Shown: piece after piece, positions 18,943 through 27,508 of the stretch
How positions within the stretch are numbered: the first letter of the stretch is position 1
Layout of the letters: every line of letters starts with the position of its first letter
DNA from: Clostridia bacterium
GTDB lineage: Bacteria > Bacillota > Clostridia > Christensenellales > Aristaeellaceae
Direction: 5' to 3'
DNA length: 60,200 nucleotides
Assembly (NCBI GenBank): GCA_017430225.1
Contig: JAFRNK010000128.1
Span: forward strand, 1-60,200
Program-made: the position numbers and the translations under genes
Notes under the pieces: generated by a model
What the model was told of the DNA's origin: nothing
The model's input: only the letters and a program-made list of their open reading frames with translations
The model's database searches: none

Positions 18943-19908
18943 TCAGGCTTTGTTGTTGCAGCCGAGCACGTCGACGATCTTGTGACGGACCATGTCGCGG
19001 AGGGCGGCGCGGGCGTCGGTCAGATACTGGCGAGGATCGAAGTGATCCGGATGCTCCACGAAGTGCTTGCGGATCATCGCGGTGAAGGCCAGACGCAGGT
19101 CGCTGTCGATGTTGATCTTGCAGACAGACATGGAAGCGGCTTTACGCAGCTGCTCTTCCGGGATGCCGACGGCGTCGGGCATCTTTCCGCCGTACTCGTT
19201 GATGATCTTCACATATTCCTGCGGAACGGAAGAAGAGCCGTGCAGAACGATCGGGAAGCCGGGCAGGCGCTTGGAAACTTCTTCCAGAACGTCGAAGCGC
19301 AGGGGCGGGGGAACCAAGATGCCGTCCGCGTTGCGGGTGCACTGCGCTGGGGTGAACTTGTAAGCGCCGTGGCTGGTGCCGATGGCGATGGCCAGGGAGT
19401 CGCAGCCGGTGCGGGTCACGAATTCCTCGACCTCTTCGGGGCGGGTGTAGGAAGAATCTTCAGCGGAGACCTTTACTTCGTCTTCCACGCCGGCCAGTGT
19501 GCCGAGCTCGGCTTCGACGACGACGCCGTGATCATGCGCGTATTCGACCACGCGACGGGTTTCCTTGATGTTCTCTTCGAAGGGCAGGCCGCTCTTGTCG
19601 ATCATGACGGAAGTGAAACCGCCGTCGATGCAGCTCTTGCAGGTCTCGAAGTCAGGGCCGTGATCCAGATGCAGAACGATGGGCAGGTCTGTTTCCAGAA
19701 CAGCCGCTTCGACCATCTTGACCAGATAGGTGTGGTTGGCATACTTGCGGGCACCCTTGGATACCTGCAGGATCAGGGGAGCGTTTTCCATTTTTGCCGC
19801 TTCGGTGATGCCCTGGACGATTTCCATGTTGTTGACGTTGAACGCGCCGATGGCGTATCCGCCGTCATAAGCCTTGCGGAACATTTCTTTTGATGTAACC
19901 AGCGCCAT
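18943..19908 (-). CDS. fba: Class II fructose-1,6-bisphosphate aldolase
   Basis: 321 aa. Zinc-dependent cleavage of fructose-1,6-bisphosphate into DHAP and glyceraldehyde-3-phosphate in the cytoplasm. Zinc ligands are visible in LHLDHGPD, EAELGTLAG, GTSHGAYKF and LHGSSSVP. MALVTSKEMFRKAYDGGYAIGAFNVNN is typical of the N-terminus (shown here only as a family marker). The ATG is preceded by AAGGAGG. Single-gene unit with its own promoter and terminator. Confidence 0.96.
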   Translation of the reverse strand: MALVTSKEMFRKAYDGGYAIGAFNVNNMEIVQGITEAAKMENAPLILQVSKGARKYANHTYLVKMVEAAVLETDLPIVLHLDHGPDFETCKSCIDGGFTSVMIDKSGLPFEENIKETRRVVEYAHDHGVVVEAELGTLAGVEDEVKVSAEDSSYTRPEEVEEFVTRTGCDSLAIAIGTSHGAYKFTPAQCTRNADGILVPPPLRFDVLEEVSKRLPGFPIVLHGSSSVPQEYVKIINEYGGKMPDAVGIPEEQLRKAASMSVCKINIDSDLRLAFTAMIRKHFVEHPDHFDPRQYLTDARAALRDMVRHKIVDVLGCNNKA

Positions 19909-19965
19909 TATTGAAACCTCCTTAAAGTAAATCGATTGGTTGCACCGTTTTGCGGTGTTGGAACG

Positions 19966-19995
19966 ATTATACCATCCTATCCATTCTTTCGTCAA
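19966..19995 (-). promoter_or_regulatory. Promoter for fba
   Basis: Minus-strand TTGACG (19990-19995), 18-nt spacer, perfect TATAAT (19966-19971). The leader downstream holds a short CACCG/CGGTG hairpin. Confidence 0.75.
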
Positions 19996-20038
19996 GGAAA
20001 TTGATAACAAATCGTAACAAATTCGGCCTCAAAACACC

Positions 20039-20067
20039 TTTTCAAAGAATCAAAAATCTGGTATAAT
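20039..20067 (+). promoter_or_regulatory. Extended -10 promoter for the nucleoside-transporter operon
   Basis: TATAAT (20062-20067) preceded by TGG gives an extended -10. The -35 position (TTTTCA, 20039-20044) is weak, which fits extended -10 use. Confidence 0.6.
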
Positions 20068-20113
20068 CTGACCGACACAATGACGTGTCTGATAAAAAAA
20101 GGAGGAGATTCCC

Positions 20114-21226
20114 ATGAAAAAGCTTGTATCCCTGATGCTGGCCCTCGTGATGGTTCTCTCTGTTGCTGCGTTCGCTTCTGCTGAGGACCTGAGCGTTGCG
20201 ATGATCACCGACTACGGCGATATCACTGACCAGTCTTTCAACCAGACCACTTACGAAGCTGCGAAGGCTTGGTCCGAGGCCAACGGCGTCGAATTCAAGT
20301 ACTATAAGCCCGCTTCTGACTCTGACCAGGATCGTATCACTTCCATTGAGAAGGCGATCAACGACGGTTTCAACGTCCTGGTAATGCCTGGCTACGCTTT
20401 CGCGCCCGCCATCGTTGCCACCGTTGAAGAATACTCTGATGTGACCTTCGTCGCGCTGGACGTTTCTGAGTTCGACCTCCAGGATGCGCACGGCACTTCC
20501 AGCGATTTCTCCTGGGTATATCCCGCCAACCTGTACAGCGCCGTATATCAGGAAGAACTGTGCGGTTACATGGCCGGTTACGCTACTGTGAAGCTGGGTT
20601 ACAAGAAGCTGGGCTTCCTGGGCGGCATGGCTGTTCCCGCTGTTATCCGCTATGGCTACGGCTTCGTTCAGGGCGCTGACGCTGCTGCTGCCGAACTCGG
20701 CCTCACCGATGTTGAAGTCAAGTATGTCTACGGCAACCAGTTCTATGGCGATGCTGATATCACCGCTTACATGGATACCTGGTATTCCAACGGCACTCAG
20801 ATCGTATTCGCCTGCGGCGGCGGTATCTTCACCTCTGCCGGTGAAGCGGCTGCCAAGGTCGGCGCGAAGGTAATCGGCGTTGACGTTGACCAGGCTGCTA
20901 CCATCGACGCGCTCTACGGCGAAGGCATTACCGTTACCTCTGCCATGAAGGGTCTGGCCCCCACTGTTGACGCCACGCTCACCGCCATCAAGGACGGTAA
21001 GTTCGAAGGCGGCAAGGTTGAGAACCTGGGCCTGGTTGGCGCGGATCCCGCTGCGAACTTTGTCCAGATCGCCGGCAGCACCCAGTTCGGCGAAGGCTTC
21101 ACTCAGGAAGACTACGCGGCGCTGGTTGCCAAGATGTTCGCCGGTGAGATCACCGTTTCCAATGCGATCGATGCTGAGCCTGCTGTGACAGCGATTGCTG
21201 TGGACTATCAGGGCAACATCAAGTAA
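20114..21226 (+). CDS. BMP-family (purine nucleoside) ABC transporter substrate-binding protein
   Basis: 370 aa. The opening motif MITDYGDITDQSFNQTTYE is the BMP/PnrA pattern. The domain continues with a typical GYGFVQGADAAA and VIGVDVDQ block. The signal peptide ends at FASAED without a Cys, so the protein looks like a type I secreted protein rather than the usual lipoprotein. It captures nucleosides for the two-permease, one-ATPase importer downstream. GGAGGAG lies upstream. Start and operon order agree with bmpA/nupN-type loci. A strong hairpin follows, likely raising binding-protein level over the membrane parts. Confidence 0.93.
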   Translation: MKKLVSLMLALVMVLSVAAFASAEDLSVAMITDYGDITDQSFNQTTYEAAKAWSEANGVEFKYYKPASDSDQDRITSIEKAINDGFNVLVMPGYAFAPAIVATVEEYSDVTFVALDVSEFDLQDAHGTSSDFSWVYPANLYSAVYQEELCGYMAGYATVKLGYKKLGFLGGMAVPAVIRYGYGFVQGADAAAAELGLTDVEVKYVYGNQFYGDADITAYMDTWYSNGTQIVFACGGGIFTSAGEAAAKVGAKVIGVDVDQAATIDALYGEGITVTSAMKGLAPTVDATLTAIKDGKFEGGKVENLGLVGADPAANFVQIAGSTQFGEGFTQEDYAALVAKMFAGEITVSNAIDAEPAVTAIAVDYQGNIK

Positions 21227-21240
21227 TAAGCAAATACCTT

Positions 21241-21269
21241 TCCGGGGATGGGTTCATCCCCGGATTTTT
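21241..21269 (+). terminator. Terminator or attenuator after the BMP binding-protein gene
   Basis: Perfect 10-bp stem TCCGGGGATG/CATCCCCGGA, 4-nt loop, five T. Because the transporter continues downstream, partial termination is expected. Confidence 0.85.
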
Positions 21270-21332
21270 GACAAAAGCCCCTGTTTGTCGCAGGTTCTCT
21301 ATGGAGCATGTCGGTGAACCGGGGCTTTTGTC
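21270..21332 (+). other. Structured intergenic element between binding protein and ATPase genes
   Basis: Perfect 12-bp stem GACAAAAGCCCC (21270-21281) / GGGGCTTTTGTC (21321-21332) encloses 39 nt. An inner GGTTC/GAACC stem (21293-21297, 21316-21320) abuts it. A further CAGAAAT/ATTTCTG palindrome follows at 21332-21346. No purine riboswitch core is visible. It may act in RNA processing or regulation. Confidence 0.55.
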
Positions 21333-21365
21333 AGAAATAATTTCTGAAGTCAGGAGGAGATTGCT

Positions 21366-22907
21366 TTGGAAAGTCCATATGCCAGTGAGATGCTGAACAT
21401 CACCAAGCGCTTTCCCGGCATCATCGCGAATGATAACATCACCCTGCAGCTGCGCAAGGGCGAGATCCACGCGCTGCTGGGTGAAAACGGCGCGGGGAAG
21501 AGCACGCTGATGAGCGTTCTGTTCGGATTGTATCAAGCTGAGGAAGGCATCATCAAGAAAGACGGCGTTGAGGTCAAAATCAAGGATCCCAACGACGCGA
21601 ACGCCCTGGGTATCGGCATGGTTCACCAGCACTTTAAACTGGTGGAGTGTTTTACTGTGCTTGACAATATTATCATGGGCGTTGAGCCGGTTGGGCCGCT
21701 GGGCTTCCTTCGCAAAAAGGAAGCGCGCGAGAAGGTGCTGGCGCTGTCCAAGAAATACGGCCTGGAAGTCGATCCGGATGCGAAGATCGAGGATATCACC
21801 GTGGGCATGCAGCAGCGCACGGAAATCCTGAAGATGCTCTACCGCGACAATGAGATCCTGATCTTCGACGAGCCCACCGCCGTGCTGACGCCCCAGGAAA
21901 TCGTCGAGCTGATGCAGATCATGCGGAACCTGGCTGCAGAAGGCAAATCCATCCTCTTCATCAGCCATAAGCTGGCGGAGATCATGGCTGTAGCGGACCG
22001 CTGCACGGTACTCCGAAAAGGCAAATATATCGGCACGGTCAATACCAAAGATACCACGATGGAAGAGCTGAGCGCCATGATGGTCGGCCGCAACGTGAAT
22101 TTCCACGTGGCGAAAAAGCCTGCCCAGCCCGGCGAGGCGATCCTGGAAGTACAGCATATGACTGTGGCTTCCAAAACCCACAGCAATAATGCCGTTAAAG
22201 ATGTATCCTTCACGGTCCGGCGGGGCGAGATTGTCTGCATCGCCGGTATCGACGGCAACGGCCAGTCCGAGCTGGTTTACGGCCTGACCGGCCTTGAACC
22301 CCTGACTTCCGGCAAGATCATTCTTGAAGGCAAGGATATCACCAAAGCGTCTATCCGCAAGCGTTCCACTTCCGGTATGAGCCACATTCCAGAAGACCGC
22401 CACAAGCATGGCTTAGTGCTGGATTACTCGCTGGAATACAACATCATCCTGCAGACCTATTTTGAATCCCGTTTCACTGACAGAATGGGTTTCCTGCGCA
22501 GGAAGAGCATCCGCAGTTATTCCGATAAACTGATTGATCAGTACGACGTGCGTTCCGGCCAGGGTTCGATCACTTCGGCGCGCGCCATGTCCGGCGGCAA
22601 CCAGCAGAAGGCGATCATCGCCCGAGAGTTGGACAAACAGCCGGAACTGCTGGTCGCTGTGCAGCCGACGCGCGGCCTGGATGTCGGCGCGATCGAATAC
22701 ATTCATAAGCAGCTGGTGGCCCAGCGCGATGCGGGCAAGGGCGTCCTGCTGATCTCGCTGGAACTGGACGAGGTCATGGACGTGCCGGACCGAATCCTGG
22801 TGATGTATGAAGGCGAAATCGTCGGCGAACTGGACCCGAAGAAGACCACACAGGAAGAGCTTGGCCTGTATATGGCCGGTGCCAAGAGAGATGAGGTGAG
22901 AGCATGA
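21366..22907 (+). CDS. Nucleoside ABC transporter ATP-binding protein (two ABC domains)
   Basis: 513 aa from a TTG start set by AGGAGG seven bases upstream. Domain 1 has Walker A GENGAGKST, signature region VGMQQRTEI and Walker B ILIFDEPTAVLTP. Domain 2 has the degenerate Walker A GIDGNGQSEL, signature MSGGNQQK and LLVAVQPTRGLDVG, as usual for simple-sugar/nucleoside importers where one site is catalytically weak. It powers uptake with the two permeases that follow. Its stop overlaps the first permease start (ATGA). Confidence 0.95.
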   Translation: MESPYASEMLNITKRFPGIIANDNITLQLRKGEIHALLGENGAGKSTLMSVLFGLYQAEEGIIKKDGVEVKIKDPNDANALGIGMVHQHFKLVECFTVLDNIIMGVEPVGPLGFLRKKEAREKVLALSKKYGLEVDPDAKIEDITVGMQQRTEILKMLYRDNEILIFDEPTAVLTPQEIVELMQIMRNLAAEGKSILFISHKLAEIMAVADRCTVLRKGKYIGTVNTKDTTMEELSAMMVGRNVNFHVAKKPAQPGEAILEVQHMTVASKTHSNNAVKDVSFTVRRGEIVCIAGIDGNGQSELVYGLTGLEPLTSGKIILEGKDITKASIRKRSTSGMSHIPEDRHKHGLVLDYSLEYNIILQTYFESRFTDRMGFLRRKSIRSYSDKLIDQYDVRSGQGSITSARAMSGGNQQKAIIARELDKQPELLVAVQPTRGLDVGAIEYIHKQLVAQRDAGKGVLLISLELDEVMDVPDRILVMYEGEIVGELDPKKTTQEELGLYMAGAKRDEVRA

Positions 22908-24004
22908 AGAGACTGCTGAAACGGCCGGGCGTGCAAACCTTCGTAGCTTCCATCATCTGCATCCTGCTCGGTCTGCTCATCGGTTATATCGTACTGCTGT
23001 TTATCAATCCGCAGGGTGCATGGCAGTCCATCATGGACGTTATCCGCAACTTCTTCACCTGGTCGCGGCCCCAGCAGCAATTGAAGCAGTTCGGCAACAC
23101 CCTGGCGAAGACGATCCCGCTGATCATGTGCTCGCTGAGCATTCTGTTCTCCTACAAGGTTGGCCTGTTCAACATCGGTACAGCCGGTCAGTACGTTGCC
23201 GGCGCCTGTGCCAGCCTGTATGCGGCGCTGGCGTGGGGCTGGGGCTGGCTGCCCTGCATGCTGTTCGCCATTGTCGCGGCGTCTCTGCTCGGCGCGATCG
23301 TGGGCTTCCTGAAGGCTTACTGCAATGTGAATGAGGTCATTTCCGGCATCATGCTGAACTGGATCAGCCTATATACGGCCAATACCATCCTCTCCAACGT
23401 GAAAGAGACGGCCAGCCCCTACACGCTGTATCTGAATAAGGAAAACCCCGCCGCTCTGCTGCCGAACGTCGGCCTGGACACGCTGTTCAACAAGAATACC
23501 TATGTTACGATCGCGGTGCCGCTGGCGCTGATCATCGCCGTGCTGGTATCCATCGTACTGAACAAGACGCGCTTCGGATACGAGCTGCGGGCGACCGGCC
23601 TGAATAAGAACGCTTCCCGTTACGCCGGCATGGCGGAAAACCGGAACATCATCCTGACGCTGGTGATCTCGGGCGCGCTGGCCGGACTCGGCGCATCCAT
23701 GCTTTACCAGACCGGTTACATGCGCTGGGAATGCACCCAGTCCTCCGTCCCGGCCATGGGCTTCAACGGCATCGCCGCTGCTTTCCTGGGCGGTCTGAGC
23801 CCCATCGGCGCGATCTTCTCCTCCTTCTTCATTCAGCACATCACTGACGGCGGACAGTACGTCAATACCAACTTCTATTCCTCCCAGATTTCGGACGTGA
23901 TTTCTTCCGTGATCATCTATCTGTGCGGCTTCGTACTCTTTATCAAGCTGACGATGAACCGTATGCTCAGCCGGAGCGAAGAAAAGAAAGGGGGCAAAAA
24001 GTAA
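22904..24004 (+). CDS. Nucleoside ABC transporter permease (YufP-like)
   Basis: 366 aa with about eight to ten hydrophobic segments spread over the protein. GLFNIGTAGQY and an AFLGGLSPIGAIFSS block match the BPD_transp_2 family used by BMP-type importers. The gene is translationally coupled to the ATPase and its stop is directly followed by the next permease. Confidence 0.93.
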   Translation: MKRLLKRPGVQTFVASIICILLGLLIGYIVLLFINPQGAWQSIMDVIRNFFTWSRPQQQLKQFGNTLAKTIPLIMCSLSILFSYKVGLFNIGTAGQYVAGACASLYAALAWGWGWLPCMLFAIVAASLLGAIVGFLKAYCNVNEVISGIMLNWISLYTANTILSNVKETASPYTLYLNKENPAALLPNVGLDTLFNKNTYVTIAVPLALIIAVLVSIVLNKTRFGYELRATGLNKNASRYAGMAENRNIILTLVISGALAGLGASMLYQTGYMRWECTQSSVPAMGFNGIAAAFLGGLSPIGAIFSSFFIQHITDGGQYVNTNFYSSQISDVISSVIIYLCGFVLFIKLTMNRMLSRSEEKKGGKK

Positions 24005-24943
24005 ATGCTGCTTCTGATTCAATACACCCTCATTTTCGCCTCCGTTCTCCTCCTGGTCGCACTGGGCGGCTGTATCTCCGAGCATTCCGGTATCATTAAT
24101 CTGGGACTCGAAGGCATCATGGTCATCGGCGCTCTGGGCGGCGCTCTGGTCATGAGCAAACTGTCCTACCTTCCTCCTGCGCTGATGGTCATCATCGCGC
24201 TGCTGGCAGCCATTGCCTTGGGAATGCTGTATTCGTGCCTGCTGGGTGTCGCGGCGATTCATTTCAAAGCGGACCAGACCCTGGTCGGTACGGCCATGAA
24301 CCTGCTGGCAACCGCTGCCGCGACTGTGTTCGTCAAGGCGATGAACACCGCTGCCAACCCCGACAACCATTCTTCTGAGATCGAATACGTCGCCGGCAGA
24401 AAAATGTTCATTGTCAATATCAACGGCTTTGAGTTCAACTGGTTCATGCCGCTGGCGATCATCGTTGTGGTGCTGGTATACCTCTTCCTGTACAAGAATA
24501 AGCTGGGCCTGCGCCTGATGGCCTGCGGCGAGCATCCGCAGGCGGCGGATTCCGTGGGTATCAACGTTTATAAGATGCGCTGGATGGGCGTGCTGATTTC
24601 CGGTGCGCTGGCGGGCATGGGCGGCCTGTGCTATATTCTGGCGGGCGTTTCGCTCTGGAAGTTTGAAAACGGCGTGGCCGGCTTCGGCTTCCTGGCTCTG
24701 GCCGTCATGATCTTCGGACAATGGAAGCCCGGACGGATCGCGCTGGCGGCACTGCTGTTCGGACTCTTCCGTGCTCTGAGTAATACCTATATGGGCTTCC
24801 CGGCGCTGGTGTCTCTGAACCTGCCGAGCAATGTATACAACATGATGCCTTACATCGTGTGTCTGATCGTCCTGGCCTTCACTTCCAAGACATCCCGTGC
24901 GCCCAAAGCGGAAGGTATTCCCTACGATAAGGGAAGCCGATAA
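24005..24943 (+). CDS. Nucleoside ABC transporter permease (YufQ-like)
   Basis: 312 aa, highly hydrophobic. HSGIINLGLEGIMVIGAL and the later RLMACGEHPQAADSVGI motif are typical of the second permease in these systems. It pairs with the preceding permease to form the membrane channel. The ATG follows the previous stop with no gap. Confidence 0.93.
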   Translation: MLLLIQYTLIFASVLLLVALGGCISEHSGIINLGLEGIMVIGALGGALVMSKLSYLPPALMVIIALLAAIALGMLYSCLLGVAAIHFKADQTLVGTAMNLLATAAATVFVKAMNTAANPDNHSSEIEYVAGRKMFIVNINGFEFNWFMPLAIIVVVLVYLFLYKNKLGLRLMACGEHPQAADSVGINVYKMRWMGVLISGALAGMGGLCYILAGVSLWKFENGVAGFGFLALAVMIFGQWKPGRIALAALLFGLFRALSNTYMGFPALVSLNLPSNVYNMMPYIVCLIVLAFTSKTSRAPKAEGIPYDKGSR

Positions 24944-24970
24944 AAACAAAACCAGAAAGAAGGAGTTCTC

Positions 24971-26152
24971 ATGATCCGTAAACTGTTTGCTCTGCTTCTG
25001 TCCTGCATACTGTTGCTGAACGTACTCCCTGTTCTCGCGGAAAGCGCTGCAGAGATTCCTGTTGAGGAAACCATCGTTGTGAATGCCAATGTGGCTGACA
25101 TTCAGAAGTATGGCAACCTGGTGCTGGATATTCCCGCGTCTGCCCTGCTTGAAGCCGGCTTCAAATACGGCGACTTGGTTTGGGTACGCATCGGTGACGG
25201 CGATACAGACGAAATGCCGCTCGGATCCAACTTCTCTGACGTTGATCAGGGAGAACCTATGGTACGTGCCGTTTTGAAGGCGGACGCCGGGGAAGACTAT
25301 GTCCTCGTTGCCATCAATATGGGCGATATGGCCACATCTTCCGGCATCGCGACGAAGGAAAAGATCGAAGCGGATCCCGGTTATGTCTGGCATTACAACG
25401 AGGGCATCGCCCAGCCGGTGCCGGTCACGATCGCACTGTGCGAGCAGGGTGGCTACTATGACCAGTGGGTGATCCATCAGCTGGTCCGTTCCGAGAAGCG
25501 TGAAGACTATCCTGAACTCACTGACGCGGAGTTCGCGAACTTCCGCATGATCACCACGACGGGAATCGGCGAAGGCAAGCTCTATCGTTCTTCCAGCCCC
25601 GTAAATCCGGAAATCAACCGCAATAAGTACGCTGACGCGGCCGCGAAGGAAGCTGGCGTCAAGACGTTCGTCAACCTTGCGGATAATGACGAAACCATGC
25701 GCGGATACGAGGGCTTCGCGGAGAGCTACTACGCGGGACAGAAGATCGTTGCCCTGAACATGGGCGTCGACTTCTCTGCGGATGAATTCAAAGCCGGTCT
25801 CGCTGACGGTATCCGCTTTATCGCTGCAAACGAAGCGCCTTATCTGGTGCACTGCAACGAGGGCAAGGACCGCGCCGGGTTTACCAGTGCCATGCTGGAG
25901 TGCCTTATGGGTGCTACGGTTGACGAAGTGGTCGCTGATTATATGGTCACATTCTATAATTACTACAATGTGAAACCCGATGAGGAGCGCTATTCCGTCA
26001 TTGCCAACAGCAACATCAAAAAGAGCCTCGCTACCGCGTTCGGTGTGAACGATATCACGGGTATTGATCTTGCGGCAGCTGCTGAAAAGTATCTGCTGGA
26101 TATCGGCGTCAGCGCGGATGATATCGCGAAAGTCAGGGAGAACCTGAAATAA
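24971..26152 (+). CDS. Secreted tyrosine phosphatase with N-terminal SAM-hydrolase-like beta domain
   Basis: 393 aa. Signal peptide ends near LPVLAE. Residues about 35-155 (VADIQKYGNLVLDI..., then VWVRIGDGD and ...VAINMGDMAT) resemble the C-terminal domain of SAM hydroxide adenosyltransferase/fluorinase proteins. Residues about 170-393 are a tyrosine phosphatase domain with RSSSPVNP and the P-loop HCNEGKDRAG (Cys nucleophile, Arg). The gene follows the nucleoside importer by 27 bases behind AAGGAG, suggesting it works outside the cell on a nucleotide-like or phosphoprotein substrate. The fusion is inferred from motifs only. Confidence 0.8.
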   Translation: MIRKLFALLLSCILLLNVLPVLAESAAEIPVEETIVVNANVADIQKYGNLVLDIPASALLEAGFKYGDLVWVRIGDGDTDEMPLGSNFSDVDQGEPMVRAVLKADAGEDYVLVAINMGDMATSSGIATKEKIEADPGYVWHYNEGIAQPVPVTIALCEQGGYYDQWVIHQLVRSEKREDYPELTDAEFANFRMITTTGIGEGKLYRSSSPVNPEINRNKYADAAAKEAGVKTFVNLADNDETMRGYEGFAESYYAGQKIVALNMGVDFSADEFKAGLADGIRFIAANEAPYLVHCNEGKDRAGFTSAMLECLMGATVDEVVADYMVTFYNYYNVKPDEERYSVIANSNIKKSLATAFGVNDITGIDLAAAAEKYLLDIGVSADDIAKVRENLK

Positions 26153-26170
26153 TTACATAAACAAACGAGC

Positions 26171-26205
26171 CCGCCCTCGGACAATCGGTGATCCGGGGGC
26201 GGTTT
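26171..26205 (+). terminator. Terminator after the phosphatase gene
   Basis: CCGCCCTCGGA/TCCGGGGGCGG stem with a single wobble and a 10-nt loop, followed by a short TTT tract. It probably closes the nucleoside operon. Confidence 0.65.
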
Positions 26206-26228
26206 GCTGAGAAAGGATATTGCATAAC

Positions 26229-27404
26229 ATGCAGGCTTCTTGTACATTGATTCCAGGGAAGGAAAAGCGGGTCTACCAGGGACATTCATGGATTTTCCGG
26301 AGCGACATCGCGAAGGCTCAGGCGGACGCCAGACCGGGCGATGTCGTTCAGGTACGCGCTGCGAACGGAATGTTCCTGGGTCAGGCTTTTTATAACCCGG
26401 CCAGCCAGATGGCGCTCCGCCTGCTGACACGCTCGGAAACCCCGGTGGACGCTGACTTCATTCGGAGCCGGATTTTGCACGCGATTGCTTACCGCCGGAA
26501 GTTCGCCGACCTGACCAGCTGCAGGCTGATCTTCTCGGAATCTGACGGGCTTCCGGGGCTGGTCGCTGACGCGTTCGGGCCGGTAATCGTCATACAGATC
26601 ATGTGCCTGGGCATGGATCGCTGGCGCGATGTGATCGTGGAAACCCTAAATGAGGAATTGAAACCGCGGGCAATCTACGAGCGCAGCGACGCGCCGGTGC
26701 GCAGGCTGGAGGGTCTTGAGGAAAAAGCCGGATTGCTTTGCGGGGAACTTCCTGGCGATATCATTATGTCGGAAAACGGCGTCAAATTCCGTGTCGACGT
26801 TGTGCATGGCCAGAAGACTGGTTATTTCCTCGATCAGAAAGAAAACCGGGCTGCGATCGCACCTTTTGTGAAAAACGCGTCCGTTCTCGATTGCTTTACG
26901 CATACCGGCGCTTTTGCGCTTCATGCCGCGCATTACGGTGCCAGGGCGGTGACAGCGGTTGATATTTCCGAGGAAGCGCTGGCGACCGCGAAAAGGAACG
27001 CCGGGCTGAACGACTTCGGGCAGATCAGCTTCGTATGCGCGAACGCCTTTGACTGGCTCAAAGCACAGACACTGTCAGATGAACGGTACGACGTGGTGAT
27101 CCTTGACCCGCCGGCGTTTACAAAGACGCGCGGAACGGTCGACGCGGCGCGTAGAGGGTATAAGGAGATCAACCTCCGAGGTATGAAGCTGGTACGGGAC
27201 GACGGGTACCTGGTGACGTGCTCCTGTTCACAGCATATGGTGAGGGATGAGTTCGTCCGCGTCATCCTTGAAGCGGCGAGAGATGCCCATGTCCGGCTGA
27301 TGCAGGTGGAACTGCGTACCCAGGGGAGGGACCACCCGATCCTGCCTTCGATGCCGGAAACCGAGTATCTGAAATGCGGGATTTACCGTGTGGAAAAGCT
27401 TTAA
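26229..27404 (+). CDS. RlmI-like rRNA (cytosine-C5)-methyltransferase
   Basis: 391 aa. Residues about 1-75 form a PUA-type RNA-binding domain (RVYQGHSWIFRSDI). The SAM motif is VLDCFTHTGAFALHAA, the active region DVVILDPPAFTKTR, and a Cys pair CSCSQHM follows. The family methylates cytosine in 23S rRNA, C1962 in E. coli; the exact target here is inferred. ATG 26229 is used, with a TTG at 26220 as alternative nearer to AAAGG. Confidence 0.9.
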   Translation: MQASCTLIPGKEKRVYQGHSWIFRSDIAKAQADARPGDVVQVRAANGMFLGQAFYNPASQMALRLLTRSETPVDADFIRSRILHAIAYRRKFADLTSCRLIFSESDGLPGLVADAFGPVIVIQIMCLGMDRWRDVIVETLNEELKPRAIYERSDAPVRRLEGLEEKAGLLCGELPGDIIMSENGVKFRVDVVHGQKTGYFLDQKENRAAIAPFVKNASVLDCFTHTGAFALHAAHYGARAVTAVDISEEALATAKRNAGLNDFGQISFVCANAFDWLKAQTLSDERYDVVILDPPAFTKTRGTVDAARRGYKEINLRGMKLVRDDGYLVTCSCSQHMVRDEFVRVILEAARDAHVRLMQVELRTQGRDHPILPSMPETEYLKCGIYRVEKL

Positions 27405-27411
27405 CTGCTTC

Positions 27412-27441
27412 TTGTCAAAGTGTTCTCTAATGTGATAGAAT
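27412..27441 (+). promoter_or_regulatory. Promoter for the KDG kinase gene
   Basis: TTGTCA (27412-27417), 18-nt spacer, TAGAAT (27436-27441), just after the methyltransferase stop. Confidence 0.55.
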
Positions 27442-27508
27442 GATTGCAAGCGACAGGGATCGCATGCTCAAGCGCAGAAGCGCGATAATATGAAAGGCGG
27501 TGTTTGTT

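Noticed and set aside
20067-20114. Possible purine riboswitch upstream of the nucleoside transporter
   Set aside because: The leader is under 50 bases and has none of the conserved purine aptamer core.
23369-25852. Very long open frame on the minus strand opposite the nucleoside permeases and phosphatase
   Set aside because: It runs antisense to three well-supported genes in one operon; its composition (rich in His, Asp, Arg, Gln) is typical of the complement of high-GC coding DNA, and no ribosome binding site or family motif is seen.
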